NCBI RefSeq assembly: GCF_040054535.1
Contig: NC_090796.1
Span: 9,319,001 to 9,383,000, forward strand
Direction: 5' to 3'
Source: Antennarius striatus
Lineage: Eukaryota > Chordata > Actinopteri > Lophiiformes > Antennariidae
Length of the DNA stretch: 64,000 bases
In this document: positions 1 through 9,900 of the stretch, one piece after another
Numbering within the stretch: the first letter of the stretch is position 1
Layout of the letters: every line of letters starts with the position of its first letter
The notes under the pieces: generated by a model
Database searches by the model: none
Told to the model about the DNA's origin: nothing
Seen by the model: the letters and a program-made list of their open reading frames with translations, nothing else
Program-made: the position numbers and the translations under genes

Positions 1-167
1 TGTCCCGGTGAATATGCTTAAGCATATCCTTTAGCAAGAAGCTTCTCGTGTGCTGCGCAGCTCTAATTACATTTTCTAGAAATAAACAGTTTGGAATTAT
101 TTTTCACCCAAGACCCTGCTTTGAATCGAAGTCTCACAACTATGTGTGTGTTGTCACACTTTTCCAG

Positions 168-302
168 ACCAACACCATCGAGCAGGCTGCTGAGGACCCA
201 GGTCAGGAGGAGGTGGTGCAGCAGTGCATGGCCAACCAGAGCTGGCTGGACACCCTCTTCAGCTCCTTCATTGAGCTTCTCACGCTCAGCACTAAAGCCT
301 GA
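168..302 (+). CDS. last coding exon of an unidentified gene (partial)
   Basis: This is a terminal exon with a good acceptor (tttccag ending at 167) and an open frame to a TGA at 300-302, giving 44 residues that begin [12 protein letters not shown] and end [10 protein letters not shown]. The stretch is amphipathic and looks like a helical C-terminal end ([15 protein letters not shown]). A long 3'UTR with two polyadenylation signals follows, which supports a real terminus. I do not recognise the family with certainty. Because the next gene is irf3 and the block matches human 19q13.33, genes beside IRF3 there (for example PRR12, RRAS, SCAF1) are candidates by position only. The rest of the gene lies left of the window. 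Confidence 0.7.
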   Translation, partial: TNTIEQAAEDPGQEEVVQQCMANQSWLDTLFSSFIELLTLSTKA

Positions 303-1500
303 GGCGAACGCAAAAAGAGAATGGAAATAATTAAGGCAAGAGGATTTAAAAAAAAAAAAAAGAAAATACAAAAAACTGAAAGATTGCTCCCACTGTACAG
401 CCCCCAACCCTCTTCAAATCTCTAAGATCTGAGGATGAATTTTTAAAGCCTTTGTCGAACACAAGGGGGTCTGTTCAAGGAACCTCGGACACTGGCTTCA
501 ATTCTTTTTCTTGTTGTTGACCAATGACTAAAGAAATGTCTTACTTTTTGAGAAGGAGGGACCCCACTGATTTAGGGGACACTGGTGGGTCAAGAGGGAA
601 TTGACCTTTGGATAAAAGGGAGAGAAACAAAGTGGAAGGACAAAGAGGACAAGCCGCAACGAAGTTATCGGAGGAGCCACTGACATCTTGCTAACTGTGT
701 CATAAAGACGATAGTTCAAAGAGAAACTATTACCACTTAGTTTTTACATAAATTATTTTTTGAAGACTAACATCAGTGTTGGCTTTTGACAAGAGTGGAA
801 GAGGGTGAGAATGCTTTTTAAAAATGCGTGTAGAGTGTGCCGTGAGCAGCACGAACATGAACTTGTCCACGGATAGAAACATGAAATGTGATAATAAACG
901 CTCTCTCTCTCATCCTGTACTATGTGAAGGGCAGCACCAGTTTGCTGTTTGATAGTATATGAAACACATTTTTATTATTTATATGAGGAGGTTTTTAACT
1001 TAAACTCTTACAAGCACTGGGTTGCTGCCCTGGCATTTTAAATACCTTATTAATTCCCACAGGTTCAGTATACAATCGTAACCCACATATCCAAGCCATC
1101 TTCCCCTCAATGGAAAAGAACATACATCAACGTCGGCTGTAACACAGTGGGTGTAAAATAAAAGAAAAAAGAAAAATGGGAAAGTCTATTTGAAATTTAA
1201 CATTGTTGTGCTTCAGTTCAATCATCAAGTCAAGCAGGTGAAAAGAAAAATAAGTAAACTTTCCATTTCCCACGTGGAAAGAAGGAGTGAGTATAAATAC
1301 GTAATATTTAAAGAGGAAATAGTCATTTCATTTTTATCATTTTGATGTCTGTGCATACTATGACTTATTTTGAAAACGATCTACTTTTCCATAAAAAAGG
1401 AAAAAAAAGGCGTGTAAATATTGTACAGCTCTTGATGAAATTCTTTGTCCTTCTGTACATTAACTCCTGTATTTGAGAAACGAATAAAATCTGCAAAGAA
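303..1500 (+). other. 3'UTR of the left-edge gene
   Basis: An AT-rich non-coding stretch follows the stop codon. It carries AATAAA signals at 893-898 and 1483-1488, the second followed by a GT-rich stretch, so short and long 3'UTRs of about 0.6 and 1.2 kb are possible. A Pumilio-type element, TGTAAATA, lies at 1413-1420 just upstream of the distal signal. Confidence 0.6.
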
Positions 1501-1929
1501 CAAACAACGTTTCGTTTTCCTGCTGTGTGGTGCATCTCCATCCTCTTTTTACTCCAAGCTTTTCACAGGACAATTGGGCCAAAATTTAAATTCTTTATCT
1601 ATTTATAGATCATGATACAGTCGGGTTTCCTACAACCGAAATGTTTGGACAGTCACAGCTTACTATTTATTTTCTTTTTACTTCAAGCATTTATATTGTT
1701 TTTCTTTTCCATGTTTATGCTGGATGGTAGGATAAAAGATTTTATCATAGGTTTTTTTTTATTGCAGAATTTCTCACACACACCCCCCCCCAACCATTAA
1801 TAAAAACGTGGAAAAAAATAATTTTTAAAAAATTGACTAATGAGGATAATAATAATAATCTGGAAAATAATTTTCTAAATAAAACCTTGAACTTTTATGA
1901 TGATAATAAATAATAATAAAGCCGTTTCA
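1501..1929. other. intergenic, AT-rich
   Basis: This is AT-rich sequence with short homopolymers and ATA/ATT runs between the left-edge gene and the irf3 promoter. I see no gene. Confidence 0.5.
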
Positions 1930-2126
1930 ATGACGTTCTCCGTCCTGTTGACCCCATCTACCGGCTCCGGCCGGTATGGAAGTTCACATGGAAGAAAACG
2001 AAACTTAACGATTCGGAGTTTCCGGAGAAAATCTTGTGCCGGTTTGGGGGCAGCCAGACTCGGTGGTTCCGGGTCCTACTGTCGGCTGGATCCCGGAGCG
2101 AACCCGACCGAACCCAAGCCTGTCAG
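1930..2126 (+). promoter_or_regulatory. irf3: irf3 promoter and likely non-coding exon 1
   Basis: A local CpG-rich island in AT-rich surroundings ends in a good splice donor (tgtcag|gtagga, GT at 2127). No coding continuity with the DNA-binding exon is needed, because the irf3 ATG lies 4 bases inside the next exon. I infer that this is the promoter plus a 5'UTR exon. The transcription start cannot be fixed from sequence, and there is no TATA box at an obvious distance. Confidence 0.55.
1993..2005 (+). promoter_or_regulatory. ISRE (interferon-stimulated response element)
   Basis: AGAAAACGAAACT matches the consensus RGAAANNGAAACT exactly, with both GAAA half-sites. It lies about 120 bp before the inferred exon 1 donor of irf3. 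ISREs bind IRFs and ISGF3, so this predicts interferon-inducible and possibly autoregulated irf3 transcription, as reported for fish IRF3 genes. Confidence 0.7.
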
Positions 2127-2202
2127 GTAGGAGCGGCTTCACTCCTCACATTCTGAGCCTCTTCTGTTTAACACGATCTTATTTATTTGAACTCCTTGTG
2201 TG

Positions 2203-2323
<121 letters not shown>

Positions 2324-2723
2324 TAATGACAGCAGTTTTGTGTAGCTACAACCATTGTTTTTACATTCAGATGCTCAAAGTTCACCTTATGTAACTCTAT
2401 TTGGACCTTAAACGGATCAATACAGTCATAGAAATATCCACATCAGTGTGTGTATGTATTTATGTGTGTATTTGCACTCTTTCTGTGTATTTATGTATAC
2501 TGTGTCTGAATCAGATGTGCCCCATAAGTGCCGCTTCCTCTCCTTGGTACATTTGAAATGAACAATTACAAACTGATGTTTCCAGCTACATCTCAACCAT
2601 GCAGTGATCAGGTTGCTGTAGTCCTTTTTCCATCTTATACCACTCATCTTTTTTTTGTCATTGATCATATCTGTTACTCAGCAAACCACTGTTTGGTACT
2701 GTTGACATCTGGCTTCATCAGAG

Positions 2724-5700
2724 ATGTGTCATCCTAAACCGCGGATCATCCCTTGGCTGCGGATGCAAATCGACAGCGGCAGGTATCCTGGTGTCTGCTG
2801 GACAAACCCAGAGCACACAGAATTTGCCATCCCATGGAAGCACGCCTTGAGGCAGAACTCCACTAACACTGACATTCTCATCTTTAAGGTAACTTGTATG
2901 CACAGGGATCATAAATGGGTACATAAGTCTTCCCCTACATCCATGGTGTTCTACATGGTGTAATGTTTCCTCCCTGCAGGCCTGGGCGGAGGTGGGAGGC
3001 AATGGCCACGCTCAGGGAGATGCCACAGTTTGGAAGAGGAACTTCCGCAGCGCCCTCCGAGCCAAAGGCTTCACGTTGGTCCAGGATAATAAGAAAGATG
3101 ATGCTAACCCTCATAAAGTCTTTCGCTGGCCAGATGAGTCAGCACCAGGAGGTGAGGATCCATTATTGGTCCAATTACCAATTGGTCCTGGACCAGTTAT
3201 GCTTGAAAAGATTGTTCTCTTGTTATAAAAATCCTCTTTCTCCTCATGCAAAATTATTCAGCTTGCTGTATTAACCGTAATTCACAGGTCCAGGAAAGGA
3301 ACATCATTATAGTATTTTTTGACTGTAACCTAGATACTGTAATAGAAGGTAACACAATAAGCATACAACAGATTCAGGTACTTTATTCCTGTTCTGCCCA
3401 CCTTTTCTGCCTGAACATACTATCTGTATTGTAGATAGTACAGATTCTGTACTGTTTGGATTCATGCGTCAGTGGTTGAGATTTGTTAAGGCAGTATGTA
3501 AATGCAAAGTGTGCAGGTCAAAGCATAGAAATAATGAAAAGTTCAAAATAAACTCAAGCTTTTGCTGTCAATTTTAAAGCTGACTCTTCTGCTGGACTTC
3601 AGAACCAAGATAGCCCTGATCTGGTTGCAGATATTGGCATTCCTACAGAAGAAGTAAGAGCTGAAGGAAATAGAAAAATTAAAAAGAAATATATATATTT
3701 GCAGAGTTACTCATTCACATGTGTGTCTGTGTAATTTTCGATCCAGGTTGTCTCATGCCTTGATGATTGCCCATATTTTGCAGACGAAACTGTGTTTACA
3801 GGTAAGAAGGTCTTTCTCTTTCTCTCTCTCTTTCTGTCACTCTGTCTTAATTATGCATAATTATTGGAGCTTAGAAATTAAATGACTCAAGTTAGGTTTG
3901 TTGAATCATTTTTGTGTATTCTGATCCATGTTAACCAACAGAATCCACTTCCAGTGAGGATATTCTCCAGGAGTGTCTAAAAGGACTGGACATTGGTCCC
4001 GATGGAGGTAGTCCTATCAGCTCGTCATCATTTCCTTATCGCTGCTGCAGCATGAGCACACAGCAAAATCCAAGGTACTTTTCCTGGAAAGTAGTTTTTT
4101 AGTTTCTCCAACTTTTCCACAGAGGGCACTGCAGGCTTTGAGCCTCCTCCTGAGCAACAGCAGCTCCAAAACCAGGTTATGATTGGTGCATGTGCGTTGC
4201 CTGGGCAACAGCACTATCCAGTCAGGTTTGAGGGAGCAGTTGGTGAAGCAGAGTTGCCTGAGCAACCAGCACATCCAATGGAGGAAGCCGTGGGAGGGGC
4301 CTACCTTGGGCAACTGTTCCTGCATACAATGAACAAGGCCAGAGAAGGAGATCATTTCAGTAAGTTGGCGGGTGCCATGGTAGAAATAAAATAGGAAATA
4401 AAACGCACACCCAAAAATTACATCCACTGCAAAATAATGAAAATGTGTAATGTGTTCTTATAAGACCATAAAAGCTGTGTGGGTTTCTGTGGGACAGTTG
4501 ACTATTGTGATTTAAAGCAGAAGGCACTGGAAGAGCAGGGAAGCTGAACTATGTTCCTCACACTGCTCCCCCTTTTTAATCTGCAGACACTCAATTCAAG
4601 ATATTGGTGTACTACAGAGGTGTGAAGGTGTCTGAGCAGCTGGTCCAGAATGAAGCTGGAATCCGCTTAGTCTACAGGTAACATCAAGAGATTGCATTTT
4701 ATTTTTGGGTAATATTTCATTTGATTTTACCCAGAGTTAGGTTTAGGAAAGCTGGGGAGGCGCTCATGTGTGCAGCCAGGGCCAAAATCCAGTTACCTCA
4801 GCATGAAGGGGATAGTTCCCATGCAGATATGCAAATGCATGAATTTCGTCACTTGCCAACCTATTTCGGTAATGTCTTTATGATTTTTCCAAACTATGAA
4901 AATTTCAGTATGGTTATAAACATTGCTTTCATTTTAGGCCTGAACTCACCGAGACAGTTCTGGATCCAGCATCAGGCCTCTCTCTGGTGTCTCTGCCAAG
5001 TCCTGGAGTTATGCTGGACCAAACCCAAATTAGTCTGACCCAGCGCATCCTCGACAAGCTGGGTGGTGGGTTAGACTTGCGGGTGTCAGGCCATGTGGTG
5101 TACGGCCAGCGATGGGGTGAAACCAAAGCATTTTGGAGTTTCTCCAAGTTTGACAGGAACAGACAGCCAAGAGAGGTTTCTAAACTGCAACCTCAACAGC
5201 TGTACCACTTTATGGATTTTGTCCGAGGTGGGTGAAAAGCTATCATTATGCTGCTTTATGCATTTATGAAAGTATTCAGAAAGTTGGAGGTTTTGATGTG
5301 ATGATGGATTGTTCTTTTACACTAGGAATACAAGACTTCATCGAGGGTAGAGATGACCCTCCCTGCTCCTTGTTCTTTTGCCTCGGGGAGAAGTGGCCTG
5401 ACCCAGACAACAGGCCTTGGGTGAAGAAACTCATCACAGTGGAGGTGAGAAAAGCTATAAATTATTAAACTGTGACAGATTTAAAGCAGTATTCCCGTCG
5501 GTAGAGAAGGCTTTATTCTGCAGCACATATACACATCAAATATCAGGATTGATCAAACTGCAGATCAAAGTGCTCAAATAAGGGAGCTGAAGTCAGCAGC
5601 ACCTTTCAAGAGGCAATTTTGTCTCAGTATTGATTACAGAAGCTTGAATACTGGTGGTGACAGCTGATCTCTCTGGTGTTTCTGCCCCCAACCTCTACAG

Positions 5701-5913
5701 GGGAAGATCGTGCTGACAAAGAAAAAAATACGCCATCACACTCTCATCTTTCTTGCTGTTGCATCTGACTTCTGCTTCCTATTTTTTTTTCTGTCTCAGG
5801 TGGTCCTGACTTCAATGGAGATATTGAAGACAATAGCTGTTGAAGGCGGTGCCTCCTCCCTGCAGTCTGTGGAGCTGCAGATGTCACTCAAAGAGATGAT
5901 GGAGATAAGCTGA
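2724..5913 (+). CDS. irf3: interferon regulatory factor 3
   Basis: This encodes a transcription factor activated by TBK1-family kinases downstream of nucleic-acid sensors; it drives type I interferon genes. The coding exons are 2724-2888, 2980-3151, 3580-3653, 3747-3801, 3942-4007, 4123-4359, 4587-4677, 4938-5227, 5326-5444 and 5800-5913; phases agree and give 460 aa, the usual size for fish IRF3. Residues 1-112 are the IRF DNA-binding domain with the tryptophan signature (IPWLRMQID, GVCWTNPEH, IPWKHALRQ, AWAEVGGN, VWKRNFRSAL). Residues 113-225 are a Pro/Gln/Glu-rich linker. Residues about 230-435 are the IRF-association domain (VYYRGVKVSEQL, FWSFSKFDRN, FCLGEKWPD). The tail holds GGASSL (S442/S443, matching human S385/S386) and ELQMS (S452, matching the pLxIS serine S396). 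The start is the first ATG after the acceptor. IRF7 was considered, but the short linker and the GGASSL tail favour IRF3. A poly(A) signal lies at about 6144. Confidence 0.93.
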
Positions 5914-6978
5914 TACACTGTGCTGTGCCTTAAGAAAATCATTGTTTAGAATGTCAGAAATCTCATGTTTCATTCACTGGTTCTGCATAAAGGAGCAAAA
6001 TTAGTATATTTCTGGTGCATCTTCCACGAAAAAGACATGCTTCTTTTTTCCTCTTACTTGTCTTACTTGGGTTGCTGAAGCTCATGTTGTCAGTTTCATT
6101 TCTGTTTTATATGCATTCTGGTTTCTTGTGTTGAAATGTGCTAAATAAATAAAACTGATATTACCATAAAGCAAAATACCAAATTTTCCTCTTTCATTCA
6201 TCCAGTTCTTGATTTTATTTCTTCATTTGTTTACAATACCCATGCTAATGACTCAGAATATTTACAGGAAAAAATAACATACAGTATATGAATAATATTG
6301 AAATAATTCCATACATTTCCATCTGTAGCAACATTTATATTCAGCTAAAGAACTCATCAAAACTGATTAAGTGCACTGATTTACTACAACAATACCAAAA
6401 GCCAATAAATATCAGTAAAAAATTAACAATGCAGAAGAAATAAGTCAGTCAAATGTTGCATTACAGGGGACTGAACATTGACCTGAACCCAGTGTCAGAC
6501 AGTAATGCACTACAATACATCAGAGACATGAAGGTAAACAGAGCATATGGTGCAGGTGTTGGATATAATGTATTTTTCATTTTGTTCTAGTAACAGACAC
6601 ACACAGAAATGTAACCGATATTTACCCATTCTGAATTTACTCTAATGTGACACTTTATAACAGACTAAAACAATCTACACAAAATAAAAGAAGGAACAAT
6701 AAGATCTGTAGATTGTATCGATGCTATTAGAATGCTGCTATGAGGAAATCTGTTCCTGAATATTTATTATTAATTTCAAAATAGAATTTTTAACTCCAAC
6801 CAGTGTGGCTGTTGATGCAGCGTATCATAGTCTGAATCTAGTGAAGTAGATCATACAGCCTCTAATCCTCTTGAGTTAATTCATTTCATGAGTTGCTGCC
6901 TGGCAGAGAACTAGAACATATAAATTCACTGCCGTATTTAAGTCAAATCAAACTTTGGGAATGGGACGTTTTGATGTT
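5914..6978. other. irf3 3'UTR and convergent intergenic space
   Basis: The irf3 3'UTR ends near overlapping AATAAA signals at about 6144-6153. The remainder is AT-rich and lies tail-to-tail with the RIC8 gene; TTTATT at 6763-6768 would be a poly(A) signal for that minus-strand gene. I see no other coding sequence. Confidence 0.5.
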
Positions 6979-9900
6979 TTAGTTCTTCTCTCCTTCCTCT
7001 GTGTCTCTGTCGTTCTCTGACCCAGACTCCCTCTCCTCAGTGACAAAGTCTTCCTTCAACCCTGACATTGGGACCATTTTTCCATCTGAATCGATTCCCA
7101 CTGCATGGATGAAGTGATCTCTGCAACAAAAACCACATTTAATCAGCATTGACATTAAATAAGGAGAAATACAGTGTGGCTACGAGACGCCGTCATTGTA
7201 CATACCTGGCAAGCTTGTTGAAGAGTGTGATCAATCTCTTGGCCTCCTCCTCCTTCTCCTCCTCTGTCATGCCCTCCATGGGGTCTGGCTGTTCTGTCTC
7301 CACCCGGCCTGTCACCGGGTTGATGCGATCTTTGACCTGACGGTACTCCTCTGTGTCTGAGTCAGAGTCGCTGGAATACTGACCATCAGAACTGGAAGTC
7401 CCGGACCCCTGGCCACCCAACAAACCCCTGGTGGCCAGCAAGCCTGCTGCGTTACCATAGCCTGTGTACTTGACAAATCTACTGACTGGAAGAAGAAGAT
7501 GACAGATGAAAATAAAGTACTCTATACACAAAGATCAGCATAAATGAAAACCAATTATTATTTACAGTCTGTTAAGAAACTTTTCAACTGAAAAAAAGAT
7601 GACAACTAGATATCCCCGGAGCTAGTGATAACTAATGGATATAACACAAGCAAACGCTGGTCCAGGTAAATATGAGTAAGTAATCATTTTAACTGCTAAA
7701 ATGAGTATAAGGTAAAATATAAATGTGGGGTTTTTTTTGTAACAAATGGGGAAATCTTTTGGGGGAAGATATTTTAGGATAATGGCTTTTTGATGTTGTT
7801 GCGTATGGCCGTGACATCATCACTCCCTATTTCTCAACTGTATTTAACATTGTCTTTCCTTTTATTAGGCTGGCATACTTGGGCTGATACACCTGCAGCA
7901 GATCCCAATCACTGCCGCCCCAATTACCATCCTACTACAAAAGCAAGCCAGCACATTGACTCAACAGACACAGACCAAGCAACAGCTCCCACAGACATGA
8001 TCCTTTAAGTTTATTTTTTAACTTTCGTTCTTCTTCTCCTTTGTCCTGGAGATGACCGGGGTCCTGTTTTCGGTAGTGATGGGCAAATGAAGCCCCATGA
8101 AGCATTGAAGCTTTTCATCCCAATTGGTTCACTCTGGTTCAAGCTTCATGAGGCTTCATTTACTCTGGTACGACATCTGCTGGATGGTAAAATATCAGGT
8201 GGCATGAGTTTGAAGTGTGTGGCGTTTTGCAGAAAGCCTGTGAATAAAACTGTCAGCAAAATAAAAGAGTATGCAAAACATGTGTATGTGTGTGTGTGTG
8301 TTTATATATATATATACACTGTATACAGTATATGGGTGATCGAGCCTTCTGCTCGGCTGCTCCCAGTCTGTGGGATGCTCTCCCTGACCATCTGAGAGCG
8401 CCACAGACTGTGGATTCTTTTAAACGTAGCCTAAAGACTCACCTTTTTAAAAGGGCCTTTCCTTAGCCTTTTATATATGCCTTATTGTTGGGTTGTGTTG
8501 TCTTATTAGTTTGCTTCACCATAGGTTTTATGCTTTCTTTGTCTTTGTAGCACTTTGAGATTTTCGTAATGTAAAGTGCAATATAAATAAAATTTATTAT
8601 TATTATTATTATTATTGTATACTTATAACACCCCTCCCCTACTCGGCACACGCTTCGATCCCCAGCGTCACATCACTAGTTTTCTGTTAGTCTTTAATTT
8701 GGTTTTGCTAGGTAGGGAGGGGGGCCAGCTCGGACGTCCCTATAGGAGGTGGCCTGTGTCCCCCCCCCCATTCTTTTGAGTTTGCTGGCCTCTCCAGGTC
8801 CCTTTTGATTTGGTAATGTACCCTTATTAAGTTGCCTTAAGGGCTGTTTATTATTTACAAACTTGTGTGGGAAAACGTTAATAAAAACTGTTAACTTTCA
8901 TTTTCGTGGTGTCCTTCTCTTATGTTGCGGTCTCTTTTTTTTGGAGCTGTTATTATTCTTAAGTTGTTTGGAGACTGCAACAGATGTCTACAGTGAAAAA
9001 GGAAAGATTTTTTTGGAGCATGCATTTTCTTAAACCCATAGCTCAATTTTTCATAAAACAGAAGTAAATGAAACCTAAGTGCATGTCTGTTACTTCAGAC
9101 ATGCACTCTCACCATTTTCCTTGCAGAGGACAAAGATAAGGTCAGCGGCGCAGTGTTTGACTTCTGTGTCTAGATGAGTCATGAGACGGATGAGGCGACT
9201 CTTCAGAGTGGATCCCTCCTCTGGTCTGTGGGATACATCTCTCAGAGGAGGCAGAACCTGACAGCAGACAAATTATTATTATAGCATTTGAATATTTGAA
9301 GAAACTCTTGTTTCCAATGCAATCTAAATATTAGGAATAGCACAGGTTTTTTTGTGCATTGGGAGTATTACGTATTTCCTGATGTAACGGCGGGTTTCTC
9401 TGTGGGCCCTGCAGCTCTCTGTCAGCAGATTCAGGATTGGTGTCAGCTTCTCTTTGATTTTATCCCCCTTGAAAGAACAAAAAAAAAGTAGATTATTTCT
9501 GTGCAATAGCCTATTTGTAGAAGGAGACTCTTAATGAAATGTTTCTGCATATTGCTTTTCCCCTCACCGACTCCAGGCGTCTCTCCATGAACAGCATCAG
9601 AGTGTGGACACAGTCCATGTTGACACCATGGCACTGCTGTGAGTCTGTCTCCAGGGGCACCATCAGCAGCACGTCCAGACACTGGAGAGGCAATGCTGAC
9701 AGCAGATTGACTGTGTGGCTGATTGAGACAAAAGAAAGCATGGTTGATATACAAAGTAAACACAAAATTATAAAAGGTTGTAGAAATATTAGCATAACAA
9801 ATTAACTTTTTGTAATTTGTTGACAAAAATATTACAGTGAATTTCCAGTTCACCGATGGCAAATATCCATTTATGACAGCAGAGTTCATCTGACCTTAAA

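Larger units (their letters stand above)
7486..9112. other. large intron of the RIC8 gene with repeats
   Basis: The largest intron of the minus-strand gene lies between its exons ending KEN(V) and (V)SRFVKYTG. It contains an inverted-repeat element (8085-8161) and a LINE 3' end (8335-8620); the rest has no recognisable content. Confidence 0.6.

Noticed and set aside
2724-5913. irf3 being irf7
   Set aside because: The tail GGASSL/ELQMS, the 460-residue length and the neighbours adm5, trpm4 and hrc fit IRF3.
9443-9889. A 148-residue minus-strand open frame over a RIC8 exon
   Set aside because: It is in the wrong frame; using the acceptor ending at 9719 restores [18 protein letters not shown], which matches the RIC8 family.
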